A stretch of 6,889 nucleotides of DNA from Bacteroidota bacterium (GCA_030611395.1 JAUWPX010000076.1:1-6889); one strand, 5' to 3'. Numbered from the stretch's first letter, positions 1 to 6,375 are shown. The notes: a model not told the origin generated them from the letters alone. Program-made: numbers and translations.

Positions 1-1232
1 ACAACCATATCAGCCGGGACAATGATATCTTCACCTGATAATTTTTCATAAAATTCAATACCCATTTCATATCCGGCACCATCTTCTGCTTTGCTTATCC
101 CTGGCAAATCTCCCTGTTGATCGTACATCAGGAACATAACATCTTTTTTCGATGTAGATGCATAAAACTCTTCACATCCTTTTCCAAATGCACGCATATC
201 AGCGTAAATCTGGAATAAGTTTGCATCAGGCAAGGCTGACCGTAGTTGATTTGAAAATTTCAACGCGGTAAGGCAGCAAACCCTTGAACAATATTCATGA
301 TAATCAGCATTTCTACTTCCAACACAATGGATAATGGCTATCTTTTTGGGCTCAGTTCCATCTTTCTTAACTACACTACCCTCCTTCAACATCTTTTCAA
401 GCTCAAGAGAGGTTATTACATCAGGTAGTTTTTCATAATTATACGAACTGATCTTCCCGGGATCAAAAGGAGTTAAACCTGTTGCAACAATAATATTTCC
501 AAACTTCACCTCATATTCTTTACCGCCGGATTTAATTGTTGATTCAAAATTCCCGACATAACCAAATACCTCATCAATTGTTGTGTTCAGGAAAACTTCC
601 ACTTCGGGATGATTATTCACTTTGTATATCAAAGGCTCAAGCACTTCAGCAGCACTGTTAAGGTATGGGAATGTAAGGTCAATATCAGCAATCTGGCCTC
701 CAAGGCTTCCTGCTTTCTCAACCAGGTAAACTTTATTACCGGAATCAGCCAGTTCCATAGCTGCTGATAATCCTGTAATTCCTCCGCCGATTACCAGGGT
801 TGCAGGATTAATATCCACTGACCTTTTATCAAGAGCTTCATTGTAACTCACTTTGTTCACCGCTGCTTTTATCAGGTCGAGTGCTTTTTCAGTAGCCTCT
901 TCCCTATTGTCGTGTACCCATGATACCTGTTCCCTGATATTTGCCATCTCGAACATATACTGGTTTAAACCGGCATTTTCAACAGCTTTGCGGAAAGTTA
1001 GTTCATGAATCCGGGGTGAACAAGCCGATACAACGACCCTGTTCAATTTATGCTCTTTTATATCCTTAACGATCATATCCTGACCGGGATCAGAGCACAT
1101 ATACTTATAGTCTTTTGAGATAACAACATTTGGGAGCCTGGCAATCTTTGCTGCAACTGCCTCAACATCAACCATTTTAGCTATATTGGTACCACACCAG
1201 CAGACATATACACCTATTCTTTTTTCTTCCAT
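1..1232 (-). CDS. hdrA: HdrA-like FAD/iron-sulfur protein, second paralogue (partial, C-terminus off the left edge)
   Basis: This is a family relative of HdrA, the FAD-carrying electron-distributing subunit of heterodisulfide reductases, and of the Qmo flavoproteins. 410 codons are visible from ATG 1232. The N-terminal HdrA domain (about 1-135) keeps its cysteine signatures: CWCG at 11-14, MCSDPGQ at 45-51 and ACSPR at 70-74. An FAD/NAD(P) Rossmann fold follows, with GGGITG at 149-154, LVEK at 170-173, GG at 178-179 and VATG at 249-252. The HdrA core HCVGSR (302-307) and CSRVCC (315-320) are present. Only about 70 residues lie between the GG pair and VATG, so the ferredoxin insert of canonical HdrA is absent. 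The LDCxxC motif is also lost: the matching stretch reads YLNSAAEV. It lies 27 bp behind the membrane subunit as the third gene of the operon. No Shine-Dalgarno site is seen. Any C-terminal ferredoxin or MvhD-like domain would be outside the window. The exact role is inferred. Confidence 0.88.
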   Translation of the reverse strand, partial: MEEKRIGVYVCWCGTNIAKMVDVEAVAAKIARLPNVVISKDYKYMCSDPGQDMIVKDIKEHKLNRVVVSACSPRIHELTFRKAVENAGLNQYMFEMANIREQVSWVHDNREEATEKALDLIKAAVNKVSYNEALDKRSVDINPATLVIGGGITGLSAAMELADSGNKVYLVEKAGSLGGQIADIDLTFPYLNSAAEVLEPLIYKVNNHPEVEVFLNTTIDEVFGYVGNFESTIKSGGKEYEVKFGNIIVATGLTPFDPGKISSYNYEKLPDVITSLELEKMLKEGSVVKKDGTEPKKIAIIHCVGSRNADYHEYCSRVCCLTALKFSNQLRSALPDANLFQIYADMRAFGKGCEEFYASTSKKDVMFLMYDQQGDLPGISKAEDGAGYEMGIEFYEKLSGEDIIVPADMV

Positions 1233-1259
1233 TGTTTGCTGCTTTAAGATTTTATATTT

Positions 1260-2324
1260 TTAAACGTTAAGTCCTGTCTTTTTTAAGTTTGCGAAGTATA
1301 TAGCAAACGAGCGATAAAGAAAATGCATCCATTTTCCAAATGGTACAATTAATATAGCCCATTGAGCAATAACAATTAAATGTACCATGTATAACCACAA
1401 ATTATTACTGAGCAGGTCTGTGTCAATGAAAACACGAACCAAAAATGCAGTAAATGCCATCAGAAAAAGCCAGATAACAAATAACCAGTCACTTGGATGA
1501 GAATATTTATTTATTTCTTTATTCTTTCTGATACGTGAGAGTATAAAATCAAACGTAAAAACAAATATTACCCCGCCTGCAATGTATCCTAACCATATAA
1601 TAAAAGTATTTTCGGTTGAAAACCAATTGAGAAAAACTGTAGTAAACAGCAATAATAAATAGCCAAATACTATTACTAAATGTTCCAACCATCGAAATGT
1701 GTTGTTTTCACATTTTAAGGAATTTTTTTGCGTAAACATATGTAATATAAAGTCCCACGTTCCCTTGATGTATGAGATAAGAGGCACTTTTGTTTTTTCT
1801 TTTAGTATTGTAAACCAAAACATACGGAAAATATTTGGAAGGATTATTAAAGAAAAAACAGAAAGAATTGCATATTTTTCAAAATGATGCCCAAAACTCA
1901 TTATGGAGTCAACATTAAATTGTTTAGCAAAACCAACACCAAAAATTGAAACAGCTATTACAATAAAAGCGATGATTAATGCCGGTAAAGAAGTATATAA
2001 AAGACCCGAAAGACCTGTCCAGTCATAAACTGAGGTCAGATACCTACGGGCAGACATCATCATCTCACCCGGGTTTGCATCTCTCGGGCAGGTTTCCGAA
2101 CATTCGCCGCAATAATAGCACAACCAGGGATCGACATTACTGATAAATTTATCTTTCAGACCCATTTGTATCTGGCGGATTACCTTCCGCGGGAACAGAT
2201 TTCCATCTTCGGTAAGAGAGCAAACAGCTGTGCAGTTCCCGCAATGGAAACACTCGTTCCATTCACTTTTATTACCAAATTTTGAAAGTTTTTTATTCAG
2301 GTCCGGATTAACAACGGTACTCAT
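1260..2324 (-). CDS. QmoC-like membrane subunit: HdrC-type [4Fe-4S] ferredoxin fused to HdrE-type cytochrome b domain
   Basis: This 354-aa membrane subunit probably passes electrons between the soluble HdrA-like flavoproteins and the quinone pool. The N-terminal 100 residues are an HdrC-type dicluster ferredoxin. Cluster 1 has C25xxC28xxC31xxxC35 and cluster 2 has C69xxC72xxC75xxxC79P. The rest is hydrophobic, with about six membrane helices near 112-133, 150-170, 212-233, 240-262, 279-300 and 308-330. Histidines in or near the helices (H146/H147, H215, H315, H334) are candidate heme b ligands. An HdrC ferredoxin fused to an HdrE/NarI-like cytochrome is the architecture of QmoC in sulfate reducers, where it reacts with menaquinone. 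QmoC there sits beside aprBA, which is absent here, so orthology is uncertain. The start is well supported: a GGAGGA site lies 6 nt upstream, inside the last codons of the preceding gene. The two genes are only 2 bp apart, which points to tight co-translation. Confidence 0.9.
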   Translation of the reverse strand: MSTVVNPDLNKKLSKFGNKSEWNECFHCGNCTAVCSLTEDGNLFPRKVIRQIQMGLKDKFISNVDPWLCYYCGECSETCPRDANPGEMMMSARRYLTSVYDWTGLSGLLYTSLPALIIAFIVIAVSIFGVGFAKQFNVDSIMSFGHHFEKYAILSVFSLIILPNIFRMFWFTILKEKTKVPLISYIKGTWDFILHMFTQKNSLKCENNTFRWLEHLVIVFGYLLLLFTTVFLNWFSTENTFIIWLGYIAGGVIFVFTFDFILSRIRKNKEINKYSHPSDWLFVIWLFLMAFTAFLVRVFIDTDLLSNNLWLYMVHLIVIAQWAILIVPFGKWMHFLYRSFAIYFANLKKTGLNV

Positions 2325-2326
2325 AA

Positions 2327-4117
2327 TTATTCCTCCGTACTTATAAGTTCATTAACTTTTGTTTCTATATCATTGTAAGAAAGATCGCTCAGACCTTTTT
2401 TTACTTTGCTGTTTATAACACTCTGGATTACCCGTGCTGCTGCAGCAGAACCCTGGGCAACCGAATCAGGGATATCTTTTGGTCCCTGGCACACACCGGC
2501 AACAAATATCCCTCCCCTTATAGTATTAACCGTTTGGTTTGTTGAATTTAATTCAGCGAACCATCCTGCATCATCAGTTAGAATATTGAGAGATTTTGCA
2601 AGTTTTTGTGAATCTTCACCGGGTTCCAGTCCAACTGAAAGCACAACCATATCAACTTCTTTTTCGATCAGTTTCATACCTTCAATATCTTCAGATCGCA
2701 GTACCAGATTACCATTTTTCTCCTCAACCTTAGCCGTACGTCCTCTGATAATATCTATTCCCTCTTTCTTAATCCTTTCATAGAACTCCTCGTATCCCTT
2801 TCCAAATGCCCTCATATCGATGTAATACTCACTGACTTCAGCATCAGGCAATTTCTCTTTAACAAGATGTGCCATTTTTAGAGAATACATACAACATACA
2901 CGTGAGCAATGAGTATTATAGTTTTCATCCCGGCTGCCTACACAATGAATAAGAGCAATTCTTTCCGGACTATCGCTATTAGCTTCGAATATTCCATTTC
3001 CTTTTTTATCCTTGCTCCTGAATACAATGTTTCCACCGGTAGGACCCGCGGCATTAAGCAAGCGCTCAAACTCAAGAGAAGTAAGCACATTCGGGTACTT
3101 TCCATAACCAAACCTCTCAACTTTTTCAGCATCAAAGGTCTTGAATCCGGTTGCAACAACAATATTACCCCCTTTTATCTCAATGGTTTCATCTTTAGCA
3201 TCAAGATCAATACAATCAACCGGACATACTTTTGCACAAACACCACATTTACCTTTTTGCACATATGTACAATTATCACCATCAAGGAGATATTTATTTG
3301 GAACTGCCTGTGGAAATGGAATATATATTGCTTTCCGCATAGCAGTTCCCGCATCAAATTCACTTGGAACTTTAACGGGGCATTTCTCTGTGCAATCGCC
3401 ACAACCGATACAGGTAGCCAGGTCGACCCGTCTGGTTTTTTTAAATACTTTAACAGTATAATCACCCGCTTCACCGGACACATCAAGAACTTCGCTGTAA
3501 GTTAGCAACTCGATGTTTGGGTGTTGACCGATTTCCACCATTTTTGGTGTAAGAATACAAGCCGCACAATCAAGTGTTGGGAATGTTTTATCAAACATCG
3601 CCATGTGACCACCAATAGTTCCTGTCTTTTCAATCAGGGTTACATCTATGCCTGCATTTGCAATTTCAAGCGAAGCCTGAATACCTGCAATCCCCCCCCC
3701 AATAACCATGGTTGCTTTATTTACGGGATTCACAGGAGGATCTGAAGCAAGTTCAAAAGAGACATCCTTAACAGCGCAAAGAATTTTTGCTTTGAAGACA
3801 GATAACAGATCTCCATCGCTCAATATTGTGCCATTTGCTGACACCAGGGTAAGATCTTCAGGGTTTTTTCCTGCATCAGCTAAAGAAGCAGATACAAAGG
3901 ATTTTATTTCCCCCGGACTTTCCCCTGCAATAATTATTTTTTCCACCCCGCACTCTTTAATCCTGGCTGAAAGACCTTTTTTGTCTTTCAGTGAAAGGTC
4001 TGTGGCAAACCAGACTTCTTTTACTTCAGGAAATTCACCGGTAAACTGTTCAAGTTTTTCAAAACCGGAATTTTTTCTTTCCTGAAAAATAACTGCCCTG
4101 GAATTTTGTTTTCCCAT
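2327..4117 (-). CDS. hdrA: HdrA-like FAD/iron-sulfur protein, first paralogue (596 aa)
   Basis: This is the first gene of the operon, probably a cytoplasmic flavoprotein that moves electrons between iron-sulfur partners. Residues 1-125 have the length and position of the HdrA N-terminal domain, but its cysteine motifs are gone: FQERKN stands where CxCG is expected and AGESPG replaces ACSPR. The FAD fold then follows, with GGGIAG at 140-145, LIEK at 161-164 and GG at 169-170. Next comes LDCAACILTPKM (182-193), a hallmark of HdrA. The inserted ferredoxin has C236xxC239xxC242xxxC246P and C291xxC294xxxC298P, with extra C283 and C302. VATG (321-324), HCVGSR (391-396), CSRVCC (404-409) and the FAD-closing segment GVCQGPKDIPDSVAQGSA (541-558) complete the core. 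The protein ends about 40 residues later, so the C-terminal ferredoxin of methanogen HdrA is missing. GGGIAG is encoded by a run of nine G. Expression probably starts from the divergent region shared with rex, with a Rex-like operator 36 bp upstream of the ATG. Confidence 0.93.
   Translation of the reverse strand: MGKQNSRAVIFQERKNSGFEKLEQFTGEFPEVKEVWFATDLSLKDKKGLSARIKECGVEKIIIAGESPGEIKSFVSASLADAGKNPEDLTLVSANGTILSDGDLLSVFKAKILCAVKDVSFELASDPPVNPVNKATMVIGGGIAGIQASLEIANAGIDVTLIEKTGTIGGHMAMFDKTFPTLDCAACILTPKMVEIGQHPNIELLTYSEVLDVSGEAGDYTVKVFKKTRRVDLATCIGCGDCTEKCPVKVPSEFDAGTAMRKAIYIPFPQAVPNKYLLDGDNCTYVQKGKCGVCAKVCPVDCIDLDAKDETIEIKGGNIVVATGFKTFDAEKVERFGYGKYPNVLTSLEFERLLNAAGPTGGNIVFRSKDKKGNGIFEANSDSPERIALIHCVGSRDENYNTHCSRVCCMYSLKMAHLVKEKLPDAEVSEYYIDMRAFGKGYEEFYERIKKEGIDIIRGRTAKVEEKNGNLVLRSEDIEGMKLIEKEVDMVVLSVGLEPGEDSQKLAKSLNILTDDAGWFAELNSTNQTVNTIRGGIFVAGVCQGPKDIPDSVAQGSAAAARVIQSVINSKVKKGLSDLSYNDIETKVNELISTEE
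2331..2336 (-). promoter_or_regulatory. Strong Shine-Dalgarno site of the QmoC-like gene
   Basis: GGAGGA lies 6 nt before the ATG at 2324 and inside the last codons (ACG GAG GAA TAA) of the upstream hdrA-like gene. It fixes the start of the membrane subunit. It stands out because most genes in this window lack a recognisable ribosome binding site, which suggests that the stoichiometry of the two subunits is set by translation. Confidence 0.75.
3692..3700 (-). repeat. G9 homopolymer tract inside the FAD motif of the first hdrA-like gene
   Basis: Nine consecutive C on the plus strand (nine G in the coding strand) encode the three glycines of the GGGIAG dinucleotide-binding motif as GGG GGG GGG. 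The paralogue in the same operon encodes its glycines as GGC GGA GGA and so has no run. A loss or gain of one G would shift the frame and remove the rest of the protein. Confidence 0.9.
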
Positions 4118-4152
4118 TATAAAAATTCAGTTAAGTATGATTAGGAGCATTT

Positions 4153-4170
4153 ATGTTAATATAATCACAA
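4153..4170. promoter_or_regulatory. Candidate Rex operator upstream of the Hdr/Qmo-like operon
   Basis: The plus strand reads ATGTTA-ATATAA-TCACAA. Known Rex operators are 18-bp inverted repeats of the type TTGTGA-N6-TCACAA, often with TTGTTA/TAACAA variants. The right half is perfect and the left half differs from TTGTTA at one base. The site ends 36 bp upstream of the first hdrA-like ATG and directly abuts a candidate -7 element, where a bound repressor would cover the expected transcription start. Rex is encoded next door. Binding is inferred. Confidence 0.6.
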
Positions 4171-4201
4171 TAAAAGTAAATGATATTATATTTATTAGCA
4201 A
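4171..4201 (-). promoter_or_regulatory. Candidate Bacteroidota-type promoter of the Hdr/Qmo-like operon
   Basis: On the minus strand a TTG (4199-4201) is followed after 20 nt by TACTTTTA (4171-4178). That matches seven of eight positions of the Bacteroidota primary sigma consensus, TTG-N~20-TAnnTTTG. Transcription would start near 4165, inside the Rex-like site, giving a leader of about 48 nt. In such AT-rich DNA the match could be chance; its position beside the operator is the main support. Confidence 0.42.
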
Positions 4202-4345
4202 CATTTAGCACACAAATATGATGTATAACATATTCCGGTTATTTGCTATCACATGTTATTATATTGGTTTTCTTGCTTTTATGTCTTATTTTTATTCATT
4301 AAAAATAGAGCGGGCATTTTTATTTGTTTATTTTTTTTCGTTATT

Positions 4346-4363
4346 TTGTGAATATAGTAACAT
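4346..4363. promoter_or_regulatory. Candidate Rex operator in front of rex (autoregulation)
   Basis: The plus strand reads TTGTGA-ATATAG-TAACAT and ends 3 bp before the rex ATG. The left half is the perfect Rex half-site and the right half is one base from TAACAA. Read on the other strand, its half-sites are identical to those of the 4153-4170 site; only the 6-bp spacer differs. Rex autoregulation is common in the family. A clear promoter for rex was not found, though TTATTTTG (4341-4348) overlaps the site. Confidence 0.6.
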
Positions 4364-4366
4364 TAA

Positions 4367-4990
4367 ATGTATTTAAGAAATAATATCACACGACTTTTAC
4401 AATACCGTAGTTGCCTGACAAAATTCCAGGAACTGGGATTTGAAACTATCTATTCATATAATCTCGGAAAGCATATAGGTGTTAGTGCAGAGCAAATCAG
4501 GAAAGATTTTTCAAAATTCAATATACGAGGGAACAAAAAAGCGGGCTACAATATTGAAGAAATAATTACCGCTATAAATAAAATTTTTAAGAAAAACTCG
4601 CCTCAAAACGTATTACTTATAGGATATGGTAATTTAGGACAGTCTCTCATGAAATACAAAGGTTTCTCAGGGAACATGTTTCATATAAAAGCTGTTATTG
4701 ATATTGATCCGTCAAAACATAAAAGAAAAACTTTGATACCTGTTCTTTCTCCCGAGAAAGCCCCGGAAATTATAAAAAAAAACGGAATTAAAATCGGTAT
4801 TCTCGCGGTCCCTGATGTTGCCGCACAGGAAATGTGTAATCTGCTTATAAAAGCAGGGATCAAAGGGATACTGAATTTCAGCAGTCTTGTATTAAAAGCT
4901 CCTGAAGATATTCAAATCAACAATATCAATCTCGGAAATGAACTGGAGGCTATATTTTATCACATACAATTGAAGCAGAAAACTAACTGA
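4367..4990 (+). CDS. rex: Rex, redox-sensing (NADH/NAD+) transcriptional repressor
   Basis: Rex is a dimeric DNA-binding protein that releases its operators when NADH rises relative to NAD+, switching on fermentation and anaerobic respiration genes. At 207 aa it is close to the family length of about 210. Residues 1-75 form the winged helix, with the recognition-helix signature VSAEQIRKDFSKF (39-51) and the wing GNKKAGYNIEEI (55-66). The C-terminal Rossmann domain has GYGNLG (86-91) for NAD(H) binding, an acidic IDID (111-114) at the end of the second strand, AVPD (147-150), NFSS (170-173) and the terminal NLGNELEAIFYHI (188-200) of the domain-swapped helix. A TAA directly precedes ATG 4367, so no longer start exists in frame. 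It is divergent from the Hdr/Qmo-like operon and convergent with hypB. A Rex-like operator touches its start, suggesting autoregulation. Confidence 0.95.
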   Translation: MYLRNNITRLLQYRSCLTKFQELGFETIYSYNLGKHIGVSAEQIRKDFSKFNIRGNKKAGYNIEEIITAINKIFKKNSPQNVLLIGYGNLGQSLMKYKGFSGNMFHIKAVIDIDPSKHKRKTLIPVLSPEKAPEIIKKNGIKIGILAVPDVAAQEMCNLLIKAGIKGILNFSSLVLKAPEDIQINNINLGNELEAIFYHIQLKQKTN

Positions 4991-4994
4991 CCTA

Positions 4995-5786
4995 TCAATC
5001 CTTCTCCTGAAGCCACCGGATCCACTGCTCCATTCCCTTTTCTGTTTTTGCTGAAAGCTCAAAAAATTTCAGATCGGGATTCACCTGACAGGCATACTCC
5101 CTGAATTTTTCAACATCAAAATCAACATACGGCAACAGATCTGTTTTGTTGATTACACAGATATCTGATGACTGAAACATATCGGGATACTTAATAGGTT
5201 TGTCCTCCCCTTCAGTAACGCTAACAATCACAACTCTCTTAGATTCACCAAGGTCAAACATAGCCGGGCAGACCAGGTTTCCCACGTTTTCTATCAGAAG
5301 AATGGAATTATCTTTTATCTCAAGCGACTTTGCCGCTTTGTTTATCATCCCGGCATCAAGATGGCAACCTGCTCCGGTATTAATCTGTATAACCGGGGCT
5401 CCGGCTTTTTCTATCCGGTTAGCATCAAGCATTGTTTGCTGATCACCCTCAATAATATTGAGAGTACATTTATCTTTCAATATTCTGATAGTTTTTTCAA
5501 GAAGACTGGTCTTGCCGGAGCCCGGGGAACTAACCAGATTAACAGCAAATATGTTTTTTGCTTCGAAATATCCCCTGTTTCTCTCAGCCAGCAGATCATT
5601 CTTCTGAAGAATATTCTGTTCAATAACAATTTCACGACTTTCGGAATGGTTATGATCATGATCATGGTCTCCATGAATATGGCTATGGGTTACTCCTCCA
5701 TGAGAATGAGTATGTTCTTCTTTTTCACCGGGTTTTCTAAAAGTAACATTTTCATCCGGTTGTCCGCATCCGCAACTTTCACACAT
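4995..5786 (-). CDS. hypB: HypB, nickel-binding GTPase for [NiFe]-hydrogenase maturation
   Basis: HypB is a cytoplasmic SIMIBI-class GTPase that works with HypA to deliver nickel to the large subunit of [NiFe]-hydrogenases. I chose ATG 5786 (263 aa), which gives the family N-terminus MCESCGCG with the high-affinity nickel motif CxxCGC. A GTG three codons upstream (5795) would add MKD but has no ribosome binding site; GAAAGA lies just before the ATG. A histidine-rich stretch at about 25-47 holds ten His in 23 residues and may store nickel. The GTPase motifs are the P-loop SSPGSGKTS (86-94), EGDQQT (113-118), ENVGNLVCP (166-174) and the NKTD specificity motif (213-216). The G-domain metal ligands appear as GCH (140-142) and the Cys of NLVCP. 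It ends 4 bp from the end of rex, tail-to-tail. hypA is upstream in the same direction across about 100 bp, so co-transcription is possible. Confidence 0.96.
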   Translation of the reverse strand: MCESCGCGQPDENVTFRKPGEKEEHTHSHGGVTHSHIHGDHDHDHNHSESREIVIEQNILQKNDLLAERNRGYFEAKNIFAVNLVSSPGSGKTSLLEKTIRILKDKCTLNIIEGDQQTMLDANRIEKAGAPVIQINTGAGCHLDAGMINKAAKSLEIKDNSILLIENVGNLVCPAMFDLGESKRVVIVSVTEGEDKPIKYPDMFQSSDICVINKTDLLPYVDFDVEKFREYACQVNPDLKFFELSAKTEKGMEQWIRWLQEKD

Positions 5787-5809
5787 GTCTTTCACTTTTT
5801 AGAGTCAAT

Positions 5810-5829
5810 ACAAATTTGTCACAAACTTA
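5810..5829 (-). promoter_or_regulatory. Overlapping palindromes and a TAnnTTTG element upstream of hypB
   Basis: ACAAATTTGT (5810-5819, perfect palindrome) overlaps TTTGTCACAAA (5815-5825, symmetric around one base). On the minus strand TAAGTTTG (5822-5829) matches the Bacteroidota -7 consensus TAnnTTTG exactly, but no TTG lies 17-23 nt upstream. Together they look like a hypB promoter with a regulator site downstream of the -7 element. The regulator is unknown: a single Rex half-site TTGTGA is present, without a partner at the right spacing. Confidence 0.35.
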
Positions 5830-5836
5830 ATTATTA

Positions 5837-5862
5837 TTGTTTAGTAAATTTTATTGAAACAA
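5837..5862. repeat. Inverted repeat TTGTTT-N14-AAACAA in the hypA-hypB gap
   Basis: Perfect 6-bp arms (5837-5842 and 5857-5862) are separated by 14 bp of A/T-rich DNA centred on AAATTT. It could be an operator or a chance result of base composition. It lies just upstream of the -7-like element of hypB. Confidence 0.3.
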
Positions 5863-5888
5863 TTTTCTTAGCAGATTTTGCTTATCAT

Positions 5889-6230
5889 TTATTCGACTGT
5901 AATTGATTTCAGTTGTATCTCTTTACCCTGAAGAATTTCTTTACCAAACCCCGTACATTTTGGGCATGGAGAAAAATAATCATCCACAATATAGACATGC
6001 CCGCATTTCCTGCACTTAGCTTTAGCCTCTATTTTATTTATCTTCCATACTGCTTTTGAGCAAACGGAATTTTTCACTGCTTCTTCAAGAGCAAACTCCA
6101 GTGCATCAATTACTACTCCGGATAAGATTCCTACATCTATCTCAAATTTATCCACGTTATGCGCCTTTTCCTTCTCAGCATTGTCCTCTATCATTTCTAC
6201 GATATTAACCGCTATCGATAATTCATGCAT
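5889..6230 (-). CDS. hypA: HypA, nickel metallochaperone for [NiFe]-hydrogenase maturation
   Basis: HypA brings nickel to the hydrogenase precursor together with HypB. The 113-aa length is typical of the family. The N-terminus MHELSIA has the conserved His2-Glu3 nickel-binding start. The zinc-binding domain has C73RKC76 and C89PKC92, the two CxxC pairs of the structural zinc site. The N-terminal domain ends with the family-like VGILSGVVIDALEFALEEAVK (33-53). The start at 6230 is forced because MHE must be N-terminal for nickel binding. The gene lies upstream of hypB with about 100 bp between them; the two products normally form a complex. No other hyp gene and no hydrogenase structural gene is in the window. 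Confidence 0.96.
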   Translation of the reverse strand: MHELSIAVNIVEMIEDNAEKEKAHNVDKFEIDVGILSGVVIDALEFALEEAVKNSVCSKAVWKINKIEAKAKCRKCGHVYIVDDYFSPCPKCTGFGKEILQGKEIQLKSITVE

Positions 6231-6274
6231 ATCATTCTCTTTTCAGTAAATCACAATCATAAAAAATAAGTGTA

Positions 6275-6282
6275 CAAAAATA
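6275..6282 (-). promoter_or_regulatory. Possible -7 promoter element of hypA
   Basis: TATTTTTG on the minus strand matches the Bacteroidota consensus TAnnTTTG at every fixed position and would place the transcription start about 40 nt before the hypA ATG. No TTG (-33) is found at 17-23 nt upstream, so this is a weak call in A/T-rich DNA. Confidence 0.28.
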
Positions 6283-6308
6283 ATACTTTTCACTAATAAC
6301 CAGAAAAT

Positions 6309-6340
6309 AAAGGCAAAAGGCAAAAAGCAAAAGGCAAAAG
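6309..6340. repeat. 7-bp tandem repeat, AAAGGCA about 4.6 copies
   Basis: The units are AAAGGCA (6309), AAAGGCA (6316), AAAAGCA (6323, one change), AAAGGCA (6330) and a partial AAAG (6337). It lies between the divergent hypA and the zinc-ribbon gene. Similar A-rich AAAGGCA repeats are common in Bacteroidota intergenic DNA and probably have no coding function. Confidence 0.85.
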
Positions 6341-6375
6341 TGAAGAAAAAGAAATGAGATAATGGGGAAATGAGG

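Noticed and set aside
1699..1887. 62-aa plus-strand frame inside the QmoC-like gene
   Set aside because: It is antisense to membrane-helix coding sequence, with no ribosome binding site and no recognisable product.
2406..4085. Several 74-198 aa open frames on the plus strand and in other minus-strand frames across the first hdrA-like gene
   Set aside because: They are shadows of a gene with clear FAD and iron-sulfur motifs; their translations show no family motif.
1..4117. True methanogen heterodisulfide reductase or a sulfate-reduction qmo operon
   Set aside because: There is no HdrB, coenzyme M/B gene, aprBA or dsr gene in view, and the other genes look bacterial; only the family-level assignment is supported.
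5819..5824. A third Rex operator upstream of hypB
   Set aside because: Only one TTGTGA half-site is present; the other half at 6-bp spacing reads TGTATT on the same strand and does not match.
5200..5906. Plus-strand open frames of 80 and 181 aa across hypB and the hypA-hypB gap
   Set aside because: They are antisense to the unmistakable hypB coding frame, and their composition reflects its complement.
6251..6256. Rex operator upstream of hypA
   Set aside because: TCACAA is present, but the partner half at the required spacing reads CTTTTC, which does not match TTGTGA.
6309..6340. CRISPR array
   Set aside because: The repeat unit is only 7 bp with no spacers; it is a simple tandem repeat.
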